A DNA stretch of 64,000 nt from Pedobacter westerhofensis (GCF_900182595.1 NZ_FXTN01000016.1:1-64000); one strand, 5' to 3'. Shown: positions 24,991-35,172, counted from the first letter of the stretch. Translations and numbers: made by a program. Notes: generated by a model from the sequence alone, not told the origin.

Positions 24991-26175
24991 ATGTCGACTC
25001 TCACTCTCACATTATCCGACGCACATCTGTCTATCATTAAAGCGATATACTTTAATAGGTTAGTCAGTTCTTTGGAGATCAGCAAAGTCACCGGAGCGAG
25101 TATTCCTACGATCACCAAACATATTGAAGAACTGATTTCAGGAGGATGGATTGTTGAGAAAGGTTTTGCGCAATCTACCAGTGGCAGAAGGCCGGTGGTG
25201 TATTCACTGGTGTCCGACAGGAACTACATTCTTTCGGTAGCGATGGACCAGTTCTATACCCGAATGGTGATCGCAGACCTGAGCGGAACTTTTGTTACAG
25301 AGATCGCTGAAACAGAAATCAACCTGAATGATGATCCCTCTGCTTTAGAGAAGTTGATTGCAGACACAAACACATTTATCGAAAATTCCGGGATCCAGCG
25401 GGGTAAGATCTTTGCGGCCGGAATATCCATGCCAGGTTTTGTAGACGTACAGGACGGTAACAACCGCAGCTTTTTACACACCGAAGAGATCACCCTGCGG
25501 GATAAATTAACTCAGGATCTTGGTTTACCGGTTTTTATCGACAATGACTCCAGCGTAATTGCCCTTGCGGAACTGAAATTTGGTATCGGTAAAACCAACA
25601 GCGAGGCTATGGTGATTAACCTGAGCTGGGGTATCGGATTGGGGATGATTATCAATAACAAGATCTACCGGGGCTTCAAAGGATATGCAGGTGAGTTTAG
25701 TCATATTCCGATCTTTGATAATGATAAGATCTGCAGTTGCGGCAAAAGAGGCTGCCTGGAAACACAGGCTTCACTGATCACCATCGAAGACAGTGCACTG
25801 GAGGAGATCAATAACGGCGCATTTACCAGCCTTAAGATTGAGAACGGCAAGGTTGAGATTACCGCGGTGATTGCAGAAGCAATGAAAGGAGATTCATTGT
25901 CTATCAAACTCTTATCCTATGCAGGATATCAGATCGGCAGGGCAATCGCTATTTTGATCCATATCTTAAACCCGGAGAAGATTGTTTTGAGCGGTCGCGC
26001 CAGCAAGGCAGGCAAGTTCCTGTTGCCCCCTGTTCAGCAGGCCATCAACGACTACAGTATTCCAACAATCACTGAAGGTACCGAAATCATTATATCTAAA
26101 ATGGGCTTCGATGCCCAGCTGGTTGGCTCCGCAGCTCTTGCTATTGAACATATCAGTAAAGAGTTTTTCGTATAA
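24991..26175 (+). CDS. ROK family transcriptional regulator (NagC-like)
   Basis: 394 residues from the ATG at 24991, chosen because the HTH then starts normally. Winged-helix HTH at about 8-65 (HLSIIKAIYFNRLVSSLEISKVTGASIPTITKHIEELI, then the SGRRP motif). ROK sugar-binding fold follows, with AAGISMPGFVD, DNDSSVIALAE, GEFSHIPI and the zinc knot CSCGKRGCLE. Such repressors release DNA on binding a sugar or sugar phosphate. It precedes a SusC/SusD pair on the same strand and is the obvious candidate regulator. Confidence 0.92.
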   Translation: MSTLTLTLSDAHLSIIKAIYFNRLVSSLEISKVTGASIPTITKHIEELISGGWIVEKGFAQSTSGRRPVVYSLVSDRNYILSVAMDQFYTRMVIADLSGTFVTEIAETEINLNDDPSALEKLIADTNTFIENSGIQRGKIFAAGISMPGFVDVQDGNNRSFLHTEEITLRDKLTQDLGLPVFIDNDSSVIALAELKFGIGKTNSEAMVINLSWGIGLGMIINNKIYRGFKGYAGEFSHIPIFDNDKICSCGKRGCLETQASLITIEDSALEEINNGAFTSLKIENGKVEITAVIAEAMKGDSLSIKLLSYAGYQIGRAIAILIHILNPEKIVLSGRASKAGKFLLPPVQQAINDYSIPTITEGTEIIISKMGFDAQLVGSAALAIEHISKEFFV

Positions 26176-26310
26176 ACCGCAGTTCACTTAGCAATTACAT
26201 TAGTCAGAATACCCCTTCAGCCCCCTCATTGCCAATACATTACCCAAATAATAAATAACCAATCAACACAATCCTTTAACTAAATCAATTTATCTAAACA
26301 ATCAAAAAGT

Positions 26311-29300
26311 ATGCAAAAATTTTACATGTTTTTTAAGTGTACATTAGTGCTGACGCTGGTTTTTCTGGCAAATGCTGCTTTTGCACAAATCACTGTTACC
26401 GGAACGGTAACTGATGACGTTGGTCCCCTACCCAATGTAAGCGTTATCATTGTAGGAAAGTCTGCCGGCACACAAACCAATGCCAGCGGAAAGTTTACCG
26501 TCAGCGCAGGAAAAGGTGATGTACTGAGATTCAGCGCGGTAGGTTTTGCAGCCAGACAGGTTACTGTAGGCGATCAAACTACCATTAATGTCAAACTGGC
26601 TGAAGACAACAGTCAGTTAAATGAGGTTGTAGTAACAGCTTTCGGTATCAAAAGAGAAGCTAAAGCTTTAGGTTATGCATCAAGCACAGTTAGTGCAAAG
26701 GAACTGACTGAAGCGGGTAACACTAACTTTGCTTCCGCATTGTATGGTAAGGCGGCTGGTGTGAAGATCAACACCTCTCCAGGTGGTGCCAGTAGTGCGG
26801 TAAACGTACAAATTCGTGGTATCAACTCCATTAACTTTAACGCACAGCCATTATATGTTGTGGACGGGGTTATTTTGAGAAATGGCACAAATGGTAGTGC
26901 GGCAGGTCCTAATAATGGTGGTTTCTATGATGATCAGCGCGTTAGGGGAAATGGTATCCTGGATGTAAATCCTGAGGACATTGAGAGCCTGACAGTACTT
27001 AAAGGTGCAAGTGCAACAGCGCTTTACGGATCTGACGCAACTGCAGGTGTAATCGTAATTACAACTAAAAAAGGTGTTAAAGGCAAAGGGCTTGGAATTG
27101 ATTTCAATTATTATGGAACAATTGAAAACGCTGCATTTTTACCTGATTACCAGAATGTTTACGGCCAGGGTTATGACAGAGCGACAAATCTTTCAGTTGG
27201 CGCACTTGAAGATGGTACTTTTGCAGATGCAGCATCACCAGCTGGGTTCCGTCCAAATTTCAGAGCCTATAACAACTTTGGACCTAAAATGGAAGGCCAG
27301 CAGGTAAGATGGTGGGACGGTTCAATTCGTGCATACTCTCCACAACCGGACAATTACAAAAACATCTTCAGACAGGGTTATAGCTCTTTAGCCAATGTTT
27401 CAATCTCAAGCCAGTCTGATAAAGTTGATTACCGTTTATCAGCTTCGCGTTTGGACTACAATGGTATCCAACGTGAATCTAACCAAAAGAAAAACACTTT
27501 TGCTTTAAACAGTACGATTCACATCTCTCCTAAAGTGAGTATTGACCTGATCGCGAATTACGTGAATACCATTACGCATAACAGGCCATATCTGACAAAC
27601 AGACTTGCTGCCTCTTATGATGGTTTCTTTGGAAGGGAAGAAGATACAAATCTGATCCTCGAAAAATTCCAGACATCAGCAGGTTACAAATGGGTGCCTT
27701 TTAATCAAACGAACAGAAACCCGGCTGAAGCTTTCACTTTTAACGTAAGGCCAAACCTGTATGACTATTTCTGGAGTACTCAAAAAAACACTTACGATGA
27801 AAACGAAAACCGTTTATACACCAGTGCCTCGCTAAACTGGTCAGTGGTTAAAAACCTGAAATTCAGAGGCCGTATCGGTAATGATTATACAGGCAAAAAC
27901 ATCGAAGACAGACAGTACAACGAATATCCTGTTGCGTTCAACAATGGAGTAAGTACTGGTTCTTATGGTGTTACAAAAGGAATCTATTCCATTGTATATG
28001 CAGATGCATTACTTACTTATGAAAATAAAATTGCTAAAGACCTTAACTTTTCTGCAAGCGGTGGTTTCACAACACGAAAAGAGCGTTACAATGATCAGTC
28101 TTCAAGCACCAGCAACGGATTGGTTATTGAGAACTTCTTCTCATTAAGTAACTCAACGGGTATCCTGAATACATCATCTTCCAGAAAAGAGCTGACTAAA
28201 TATGGTTATTTCGGTATTTTGAACTTCAATTACAAAGATTACCTGTTTTTAGAAGGTACGGCACGTAACGAATCCGCTTCAACTCTTCCAACAGAGAACA
28301 ACACATATTTCTACCCTTCTGTAAATGCAGGATTTGTGTGGTCTGACGCTTTTAAAACAAGTATGCCATCCTTCCTTAGCTTTGGTAAGCTGAGAGCCTC
28401 TTACGGTGTCGTTGGTAATCCAGCAGACATTTATTCTTCCAACGTTCTCTATTCGTTGCGATCGTTACAGACGGTTACCGGTTCCGTTCCTCAATCGCAA
28501 ATTGACGCTTCCTATGGAAACAGTACTTTAAAGCCTGAGAAAAAATATGAAAAAGAATTTGGTATCGAAACCAGAATGTTTAAAAACAGGTTTGGATTTG
28601 ATCTGACATATTACAATAACAGGATCAAAAACATCATTCTGGATTTAACAGTTGCACCTAGTACTGGTGCTGGTTCACAAATTGTAAACATTGGTGAAAT
28701 CGGGAATAAGGGATGGGAACTTGCGCTGAATGGAACGCCTTTAACAGGTGCCTTTAAATGGGATGTAAGAGCAAATGTTGCATTAAATACGACTAAAGCT
28801 TACTCATTAGGTAATGGCATTACCGAGATTGGTGTATATTCTGCAGAAAGTAACGCAATTAAAGTTGTGGTTACCCCTGGTGAAAAATTAGGTACAATCC
28901 TGGTTAATCCGTTACAAACTGATGCCAGCGGCAGAAACGTGATCAGCTCTGATGGTTTCCATGTGGTTGATGCGTCACGCTATGTCAAAGCGGGACAGGT
29001 ACAACCTGGTGTAACCGGTGGTGTTGCAAATACATTTGGTTACAAAAACTTCTCCCTGAACGTGATGGTAGATTATCGCTTTGGAGGTCAGTTGGTGTCG
29101 TCTCCGCAGAAATATGCATTGGGAGCAGGTATGTATAAGAGCACACTGAAGTACCGTGATACAGAACATGGTGGCTTAACTTACTATGTAAATACTGCTG
29201 GTACCTATGCTCAGATTCCTGTTACACAAACTGCTGGTCCTAATGGCGAAAAAGTATACCATGATGGTCTGATCCTTCCGGGAGTATATGCTAACGGACA

Positions 29301-29640
29301 GCCAAACACGACAATCATCGATGCAGCAAACTACTATGAAAATGAATTTGCTGCCTCAGCAACCTCAAACAATCAGGAAGGAGCTATTTATGATAACAGC
29401 TTTATCAAATTGAGAGAAGTAACTTTAGGTTATACTTTACCTAACAGCATTTCTAAAAAAATGGGTATGTCTAACCTGAGAATTTCATTAGTAGGAAGGA
29501 ACCTGTTGTATTTCTGGAAAACCCTGAAAAATCTTGATCCTGAAACTGTGGTTGGTAACCAATGGTACAAACAGGGTGTGGATGAAGGATCTTTACCAGC
29601 AACACGCAGTTATGGTTTCTCTATCAACGCTAAGTTTTAA
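26311..29640 (+). CDS. SusC-type TonB-dependent transporter, no STN domain
   Basis: 1109 residues. Signal peptide (TLVLTLVFLANAAFAQ), carboxypeptidase-regulatory-like domain (about 28-105, TVTGTVTDDVGPLPNVSVI), plug (LNEVVVTAFGIKREAKALGY, IRGINSINFNAQPLYVVDG) and barrel ending SYGFSINAKF. Unlike the mannan-locus transporter it lacks STN, so it does not use a FecR/sigma relay, which agrees with the ROK gene just upstream. The imported sugar is unknown; no glycoside hydrolase is adjacent. Confidence 0.95.
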   Translation: MQKFYMFFKCTLVLTLVFLANAAFAQITVTGTVTDDVGPLPNVSVIIVGKSAGTQTNASGKFTVSAGKGDVLRFSAVGFAARQVTVGDQTTINVKLAEDNSQLNEVVVTAFGIKREAKALGYASSTVSAKELTEAGNTNFASALYGKAAGVKINTSPGGASSAVNVQIRGINSINFNAQPLYVVDGVILRNGTNGSAAGPNNGGFYDDQRVRGNGILDVNPEDIESLTVLKGASATALYGSDATAGVIVITTKKGVKGKGLGIDFNYYGTIENAAFLPDYQNVYGQGYDRATNLSVGALEDGTFADAASPAGFRPNFRAYNNFGPKMEGQQVRWWDGSIRAYSPQPDNYKNIFRQGYSSLANVSISSQSDKVDYRLSASRLDYNGIQRESNQKKNTFALNSTIHISPKVSIDLIANYVNTITHNRPYLTNRLAASYDGFFGREEDTNLILEKFQTSAGYKWVPFNQTNRNPAEAFTFNVRPNLYDYFWSTQKNTYDENENRLYTSASLNWSVVKNLKFRGRIGNDYTGKNIEDRQYNEYPVAFNNGVSTGSYGVTKGIYSIVYADALLTYENKIAKDLNFSASGGFTTRKERYNDQSSSTSNGLVIENFFSLSNSTGILNTSSSRKELTKYGYFGILNFNYKDYLFLEGTARNESASTLPTENNTYFYPSVNAGFVWSDAFKTSMPSFLSFGKLRASYGVVGNPADIYSSNVLYSLRSLQTVTGSVPQSQIDASYGNSTLKPEKKYEKEFGIETRMFKNRFGFDLTYYNNRIKNIILDLTVAPSTGAGSQIVNIGEIGNKGWELALNGTPLTGAFKWDVRANVALNTTKAYSLGNGITEIGVYSAESNAIKVVVTPGEKLGTILVNPLQTDASGRNVISSDGFHVVDASRYVKAGQVQPGVTGGVANTFGYKNFSLNVMVDYRFGGQLVSSPQKYALGAGMYKSTLKYRDTEHGGLTYYVNTAGTYAQIPVTQTAGPNGEKVYHDGLILPGVYANGQPNTTIIDAANYYENEFAASATSNNQEGAIYDNSFIKLREVTLGYTLPNSISKKMGMSNLRISLVGRNLLYFWKTLKNLDPETVVGNQWYKQGVDEGSLPATRSYGFSINAKF

Positions 29641-29663
29641 TTCACGATCTTAAAATTATCAAA

Positions 29664-31241
29664 ATGAAAAAAGTATTCTTAAACATATTTCTCCTGCTTT
29701 TCATTGCAGCTACCTTTAGTGCCTGTAAGAAAACCCTGGAAGAACAATATAATAACCCTGAGCAATCGTCGGTACAAAGTATCCCGACCTTTTTTACCGC
29801 ATTACTGAACAATGACCGGATCAGACCGGCATACTGGAATGTACGTACTTTCCTTTTGGTACAACCAGCTGTTTATTCACAAACAGCTTCATACTACAAT
29901 TCAAATGATTCATACAAACAAAGCGACAGTTATATTAACCAATACTGGAGTGATTTCTATTACAGCGCTGGAAATGGCAGTGGCCCAATGGCTTTATATC
30001 GCCAGATGGAAACAACCTACAAAGCACTTTCGGCTGCTGATCAGGCAAGTCAAAGGGTATTTATGGAAGCTGCAAAAATTCAGTTGATTGATCAGGCAGC
30101 ACAAATGGTAGATCTTTGGGGCGACATTCCTTACTCTGAAACAGGTAGCCTTGAAACATCAAGTACCATCGTTAATCCAAATTTTGACGATCAAAAGGCT
30201 TTGTATACTTCTTTCATCAGTGATTTGGATGCATCTGCTACATTTTTCGCTTCAGCAACCACCAATGCTTCATTTACAAAACAGGACATTCTGCTTGCCG
30301 GAAGTACAGACAAATGGAGAAGGTATGCAAACTCACTTCGCTTACGTCTATTGATGCGTATCTCCAATGTTGACGAAGCAACGGCGAAAGCTGCTGTAGG
30401 TACCATGCTGGCCAACAGTGCGCAATATCCACTGCTTGATGGTGGAAATGTGGCTGCGTACAGCCCGGCTACAAGTGACGTGTTGTTAACACCATTGACT
30501 ACGAATAACGACAACCTGAACAGTGCATTAACCGAAATCAATAGCTTTTATGCAACTGATTTCCTGTTAAACAAGGTATTGCTTCCTGCAAATGACCCAA
30601 GGATTCCGGTAATGTATGATAAGTACGGAAAAACTGTGAATGGTACATTTGTGCCAAACAAAACTTTCAGGGCTATGCCTATCACTTATACAACTGGTCA
30701 GACTGACACGGCCTACACATCGTATTCAATCCTGGATTCAGCAACATTCCTTCAGAATAAAAATCTGCCCGGAATAGTTTTCACAGCAGCTGAAACCAAC
30801 TTCCTGAAAGCTGAGGCTTTTGAAAGATGGGGCGGTGGTGTAGCACAGACTGCTTACGAAACAGCAGTTAAGCAATCTGTATATTTCTATTATTACCTGA
30901 ACAGCCTGGGCAAAGGATCAACTGTTACACCTACTGATGTAACGACTTTCCTGACTGCTGCGAACGTAGCGTACACAGGTTCAAGTGCGGATAAACTGAC
31001 TAAAATTTACACCCAGAAATGGGCAAGTTTCAGCTTCCTGCAAAGCAAACAGGCCTGGGCGGAAGTGAGAAGAACAAAAATCCCTGCACTTACCTTCCCT
31101 TCTGCCGGTAAACTGAACGGATTTGAAACTCCGCCTGCAAGGTTATTATACCCAACTTCGGAGATTCTTAACAACAGCAATTACTCTAAAGTGAGACCAA
31201 AAGACACCAGATTAACCAAAATATTCTGGGACGTAAAATAA
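29664..31241 (+). CDS. SusD-like surface lipoprotein (SusD-like_2 type)
   Basis: 525 residues with lipobox TFSAC. The block order (QYNNPEQSSVQSIPTFFTALLNNDR, YWSDFYYSAGNGSGPM, QMVDLWGDIPYSET, KWRRYANSLRLRLLMRISN, FLKAEAFERWGG, QKWASFSFLQSKQAWAEVRRTKIP) is that of the SusD-like_2 subgroup. It binds the ligand and covers the SusC barrel encoded 23 bp upstream. A strong terminator closes the two-gene unit. Confidence 0.93.
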   Translation: MKKVFLNIFLLLFIAATFSACKKTLEEQYNNPEQSSVQSIPTFFTALLNNDRIRPAYWNVRTFLLVQPAVYSQTASYYNSNDSYKQSDSYINQYWSDFYYSAGNGSGPMALYRQMETTYKALSAADQASQRVFMEAAKIQLIDQAAQMVDLWGDIPYSETGSLETSSTIVNPNFDDQKALYTSFISDLDASATFFASATTNASFTKQDILLAGSTDKWRRYANSLRLRLLMRISNVDEATAKAAVGTMLANSAQYPLLDGGNVAAYSPATSDVLLTPLTTNNDNLNSALTEINSFYATDFLLNKVLLPANDPRIPVMYDKYGKTVNGTFVPNKTFRAMPITYTTGQTDTAYTSYSILDSATFLQNKNLPGIVFTAAETNFLKAEAFERWGGGVAQTAYETAVKQSVYFYYYLNSLGKGSTVTPTDVTTFLTAANVAYTGSSADKLTKIYTQKWASFSFLQSKQAWAEVRRTKIPALTFPSAGKLNGFETPPARLLYPTSEILNNSNYSKVRPKDTRLTKIFWDVK

Positions 31242-31267
31242 ATATCCTTCTGGATTTTATTAAAAAG

Positions 31268-31303
31268 GAGGGGTTGCCGCAAGGCAATCCCTCTTTTGTT
31301 TTT
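31268..31303 (+). terminator. Rho-independent terminator after SusC/SusD
   Basis: GAGGGGTTGCC (31268-31278) pairs with GGCAATCCCTC (31283-31293), one G-U, across a GCAA tetraloop, followed by TTTTGTTTTT. Confidence 0.92.
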
Positions 31304-31386
31304 ACGCTCAATTGGCCCTAAAGAAGAATAAACAAAACTATTTTTTCTTCTTTCCGTTGTCTTTCATGAACTGATAATCAAAAGAA

Positions 31387-31752
31387 ATGAAGAAATACAT
31401 ACATGTAGTGGAGGACAATGAAGATATCAGGTATATCGTAGAATTTTTTCTAATGGATTTTGATTATGAAGTTCGGTTGTCTGCTAATGTAAAACAGTTC
31501 GCCGCCAGCCTCAAAGAGCCCCTTCCAGATCTCTACCTGGTTGATGTAATGCTCCCGGATGGCAATGGCCTGGAAATTTGCAGCCACATCAAAAACAACG
31601 AAGAGACCAAACACATACCCGTGATTATTATGTCTGCGCATTCAAACGAAGCTGAGATCAGAAGAGAATCACTGGCAGATGATTTTATCAGTAAGCCATT
31701 TGACCTCAACGATTTAGTTGCGAGTATTGAAAAACAGCTGCAGGCCACTTAG
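31387..31752 (+). CDS. Single-domain response regulator 1
   Basis: 121 residues, receiver domain only (CheY-like). Acidic pocket in VVEDNED, phosphoacceptor Asp53 in LVDVMLPDG, Thr/Ser switch in IIMSAH and invariant Lys in ISKPFD. No output domain, so it must act through protein contacts or as a phosphate relay. It has close paralogues at 31832 and 36720 (shared PDGNGL, HIPVI-MSA, KPFDL-D). No histidine kinase lies in the window. Confidence 0.93.
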   Translation: MKKYIHVVEDNEDIRYIVEFFLMDFDYEVRLSANVKQFAASLKEPLPDLYLVDVMLPDGNGLEICSHIKNNEETKHIPVIIMSAHSNEAEIRRESLADDFISKPFDLNDLVASIEKQLQAT

Positions 31753-31796
31753 ATAAGAGCAGGCACTAAACCCAACCATATGTACACTGATAGATG

Positions 31797-31827
31797 TTTA
31801 ATAATTATTCAATAATACCTACATTTG
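31797..31827 (+). promoter_or_regulatory. Promoter almost abutting response regulator 2
   Basis: TTTA at 31797-31800, 19 bp, then a perfect -7 box TACATTTG at 31820-31827. The ATG is at 31832, only 4 bp later, so transcripts from this promoter would be leaderless or nearly so. Confidence 0.55.
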
Positions 31828-31831
31828 AAAC

Positions 31832-32191
31832 ATGTCCAAATTGATACAGATCATAGAAGATGATGAAGCTATCCGTGATGTGATAGAGTATATTTTACAG
31901 CAGTCGGACTACGATGTCCATGTCGCTGCGAATGCCAAGGAATTCAAAATCAATTTACTAAACCTGTTGCCAGACCTGATCCTGATGGATGTAAGGTTAC
32001 CAGATGGCAATGGTTTACAGTTGTGCCGTAAGCTCAAACAGAGTATTGAGACCAGGGACATACCGGTGATTATCATGTCGGCACATGCAACTGCCAGAGA
32101 AAGCAGTATTGAAGCACTTGCCGACGATTTTATTGCCAAGCCCTTTGATCTGAATGATCTGTTAAAGCTTTGTGAGAAACACCTGGCTTAA
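31832..32191 (+). CDS. Single-domain response regulator 2
   Basis: 119 residues, receiver only. IIEDDEA, Asp53 in LMDVRLPDG, IIMSAH and IAKPFD are all canonical. Tandem paralogue of the gene 79 bp upstream. No Shine-Dalgarno-like stretch fits upstream if the promoter at 31797-31827 is used. Confidence 0.93.
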   Translation: MSKLIQIIEDDEAIRDVIEYILQQSDYDVHVAANAKEFKINLLNLLPDLILMDVRLPDGNGLQLCRKLKQSIETRDIPVIIMSAHATARESSIEALADDFIAKPFDLNDLLKLCEKHLA

Positions 32192-32202
32192 AAGGGTAAA
32201 AC

Positions 32203-32259
32203 TGGAAAGCCCTCGAAATAGAAGTACCCAAAAGGTAGAGACTATTCAGGGGCTTTCCA
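32203..32259. terminator. Structured convergent-end element
   Basis: TGGAAAGCCC (32203-32212) pairs exactly with GGGCTTTCCA (32250-32259). The 37-nt loop holds a smaller TACC/GGTA hairpin. It sits between the ends of convergent genes; no T tract, so termination is probable but not certain. Confidence 0.55.
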
Positions 32260-32270
32260 ATATAATTCTA

Positions 32271-34046
32271 CTACTGCTTTCCTGCCCAGTTATCCATTTT
32301 GGATTCAAAGACACTCAGGGGCAGTGAGCCATCTTTAAGTACCTGCGTATGAAATTCTGCCAGGTTAAATTTGGCACCCAGCTTTTTCTCATACCTGTTT
32401 CTCAGTTCCCTGATCTTCATCGCACCTGTTTTATAACCTAGCGCCTGTCCGGGAATGGCCATATAACGTTCAATCTCTGCAGTGGCATACTGCTCACTGG
32501 CAGGCTCATTAGCCATCATATACTTAATTGCTTCTTCCCTGCTCATGTTTTTCGTGTGGATGGCAACATCTACCACCAGCCTGATTGCACGGTGCATCTC
32601 GTCACCCAGTGCGCCCATGTACTGATATGGATCAGTGTATAAGCCGAGCTCTTTTCCCAGCGATTCACAATACAATGCCCAACCTTCTACATAGGCATTA
32701 TGCCCCCCAAATCGGCGGAACTTTGGCAAACTTGTATTTTCCTGGGTCAGTGAAATTTGATAATGGTGCCCCGGAATAGCCTCATGGAGAAACAACGATT
32801 CCATACCGGACGTGGTATTGAATGTCTTGGCATCCAGGATCGGTACATAAAAAATTCCCGGGCGCTTGCCATCCGCAGAACCCTGGTTATATTCTGCACT
32901 GGCCGATGCCGCACGGAAAGCCTCGGTCTGGCGGATTTCAAATGGCGTTTTTGGCGTTACATTGAACATCTTTTTCAGATTGGGCTCCATGCGTTTATGA
33001 ATATCGTCGAACGCAGCAAGAACTTGTGCAGGGGTTTTATAGGGCATAAACCTGGGATCAGTTTTCATGTACTCAAAAAAAGCATTGAGATCGCCCTTAA
33101 AGCCTGTTTTATTTTTAATGCTGTCCATGATCGAGCGTATCCTCGCCACCTCTTTCAGTCCGGTCTGGTAAATCTCTTCGGGGGTCCTTGTGGTTGTAGT
33201 CTGCTGTTTAACAAGATAAGTATACATGTCTGTTCCGCCGGGCATTGACGAATAACCAGATGTAGTACGGGCTTTTGGAAGATATTCGTTTTGAAGGAAT
33301 TCCCCAAGTTTTTTATAGGTGGGCACAATAACGTTTAGGATAGCGCTTTCATACTCGCCGGTGATTTTCTTTTTATCCGCAGCAGAAAATTCTTTTGGCA
33401 GCAAATTTACAGGGCCATAGAACAAGCTCTTTTTAGGATCCTTAACCACCATGCTGAGCAACTGCGGATACATTTTTACCACCAGGGCCTTCGGCAAAAC
33501 CAGACCCGCAGCCATTCCCTTTCTGAAATTGGCGGTAGCAGTGTCAGCCCAAACTGAAAATGCGGTAACGCGTTTCAGCCAGTTGTCATAATCCTTTACG
33601 GTTTTAAAGGGCTGTGCCCCCGTGCCGGAACCAAGCTGACCGATGGTAAGCGGCAAGGCATAAAACTGGTTAAAAGGAAGGTATTCAAAATGATATTTCA
33701 GACCTTCCATGTTCATATCGAGCTGATCTTTCAATACATCATATGACAAGGCATCATTTTCATTAAGGGCTGTCCTGTCGTAATTTTTTAAACTGTCTGA
33801 ATATTGCTGGCTGAATTTCTTCACCGTACTGATATAGGCCGCGGAACCATCATTGGGCAACTGGTCATTATAGCGGTTATCACCAATATAAGTGGCTCCC
33901 AGCGGATAGAGTTTAAGCGATCCTTCATAATACTGATCCAGCATTCTGGCAAATTGTGGGTTAGCCGCAACAGTTTCTGTCTTTTGTTTTTGATTGCAGG
34001 CCGAGAGTGCGCCGGCAGCAAAAAGGACGAGAGCAATTTTCTTCAT
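32271..34046 (-). CDS. DUF885 family lipoprotein, putative metallopeptidase
   Basis: 591 residues with lipobox AGALSAC. The DUF885 active-site motif LFLHEAIPGHHYQ (HExxxGHH, a gluzincin-like zinc site) lies at about residue 425, followed by NAYVEGWALYCESLGKELG. Family members are large, helical, zinc-dependent peptidase-like proteins; the substrate is unknown. It runs convergent to the response regulators and has the AraC regulator directly upstream (47-bp gap) on the same strand. Confidence 0.88.
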   Translation of the reverse strand: MKKIALVLFAAGALSACNQKQKTETVAANPQFARMLDQYYEGSLKLYPLGATYIGDNRYNDQLPNDGSAAYISTVKKFSQQYSDSLKNYDRTALNENDALSYDVLKDQLDMNMEGLKYHFEYLPFNQFYALPLTIGQLGSGTGAQPFKTVKDYDNWLKRVTAFSVWADTATANFRKGMAAGLVLPKALVVKMYPQLLSMVVKDPKKSLFYGPVNLLPKEFSAADKKKITGEYESAILNVIVPTYKKLGEFLQNEYLPKARTTSGYSSMPGGTDMYTYLVKQQTTTTRTPEEIYQTGLKEVARIRSIMDSIKNKTGFKGDLNAFFEYMKTDPRFMPYKTPAQVLAAFDDIHKRMEPNLKKMFNVTPKTPFEIRQTEAFRAASASAEYNQGSADGKRPGIFYVPILDAKTFNTTSGMESLFLHEAIPGHHYQISLTQENTSLPKFRRFGGHNAYVEGWALYCESLGKELGLYTDPYQYMGALGDEMHRAIRLVVDVAIHTKNMSREEAIKYMMANEPASEQYATAEIERYMAIPGQALGYKTGAMKIRELRNRYEKKLGAKFNLAEFHTQVLKDGSLPLSVFESKMDNWAGKQ

Positions 34047-34093
34047 TATTCTTAAATTTTATAATAAATCTAAAAAATAATCGCGAGGTATTG

Positions 34094-34954
34094 CTAATCC
34101 ACCAGTGTATTTAATTTGGATTCGATATGGTTCCTGGCCTGCTTCTGAAAATCTTCGGGCGAAGAGCCTGTTTGCTTTTTAAAAAACCTGCTGAAATACG
34201 GGCGGTCGCTGAACCCCAGATCGTACGCTATCTCCTTTAATGTATTTTCACTGTGGATAATCTGGCGCTTTGCTTCGAGGATAATGCGGTCATGGATCAG
34301 CTGCATACCTGTCTTGTCAAGTTTCTCCTTCAATATCTGGTTGAGGCGTTTGGAACTGATTCCCAGCAACGAGGCATAAAAATCAGCGTTGCGCTCCTGC
34401 TGGTAGTTTTCTTCCAGCAGCATCATAAACTCATATACCCTTTTCTGATTTACATCCTGCGCTGTAAATACGTGTTCCTTGATTCTGATGAGCTTTAGCA
34501 GGAATACTTTAAGCAGGGCTTTCAGGATCAGGAAACTGCCCGACTGCACCAGATACTCTTCCTCCAGCAACAGATAAACCTTGTTCAGCTCTGCTGCGCT
34601 GGCAACGGCCAGGGGCAGACAGGAAAATTCACCCTGAATGTTAAACATCTTAAAAAGATCAAGGTAAAATTCTTTATCTTCTTCTTCGAGAAAATCGCGT
34701 TTGAAAGAAAGCAGTATCCCATTTTTACCGGCTTTATTCAGCTGATGCACACGGTAGGGCGGAATGAGATAGATCCAGTCTCCCCTGCCGGCTTCTTCCC
34801 CCTCCCTTACAGTATGCAGTGGCAGTTCATTCTGAAGCCAGACAATCTCAAAAAAATCTTTTCTGCCGGGATCATTCAGATAACTGGGAGGGCAATTTTC
34901 CAGGTTCCTGATATAGATCAATGATTTTTCCAGTGAGGGTGCTTCCGTATTCAT
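34094..34954 (-). CDS. AraC family transcriptional regulator
   Basis: 286 residues. N-terminal cupin-like sensor (about 20-120: FFEIVWLQNELPLHTV, IYLIPPYRVHQLNKAGKNGILLSFKRDFL) and two C-terminal AraC helix-turn-helices (about 180-280: YASLLGISSKRLNQILKEKLDKTG, LKEIAYDLGFSDRPYFSRFFKKQTGSSPEDFQK). It is divergent from the hexulose-phosphate genes 218 bp away, so it is a plausible regulator of them; it could also act on the DUF885 gene behind it. Confidence 0.9.
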   Translation of the reverse strand: MNTEAPSLEKSLIYIRNLENCPPSYLNDPGRKDFFEIVWLQNELPLHTVREGEEAGRGDWIYLIPPYRVHQLNKAGKNGILLSFKRDFLEEEDKEFYLDLFKMFNIQGEFSCLPLAVASAAELNKVYLLLEEEYLVQSGSFLILKALLKVFLLKLIRIKEHVFTAQDVNQKRVYEFMMLLEENYQQERNADFYASLLGISSKRLNQILKEKLDKTGMQLIHDRIILEAKRQIIHSENTLKEIAYDLGFSDRPYFSRFFKKQTGSSPEDFQKQARNHIESKLNTLVD

Positions 34955-35172
34955 TATCCAAAGATACTTTATCCCGTGAGCTTACATTGGACTATCCGGA
35001 AATTGAGGTGTACTTATTTCCAAAAGCCTTTTTATTATGGCATTAGGATGATTCGAAAAGGAAGATGTTTCCTGATAGTCCCACATAATGCGCATATAGT
35101 ATAACGTGAAGGGCCCGGGGCAGAGCTACCTTTGGCGCAGCTGGAGCAAAGGCTATCATCATACAAACGAAT
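34955..35172 (+). promoter_or_regulatory. Divergent control region AraC / hexulose-P genes
   Basis: A perfect -7 box TACCTTTG at 35127-35134 points towards the isomerase gene. Its CCTTTG half is mirrored by CAAAGG about 12 bp later, giving an inverted repeat over the probable start site where an AraC protein could bind. Confidence 0.45.

Noticed and set aside
32757..33248. 163-codon open frame antisense to the DUF885 gene
   Set aside because: Shadow of a well supported gene; no recognisable domain.
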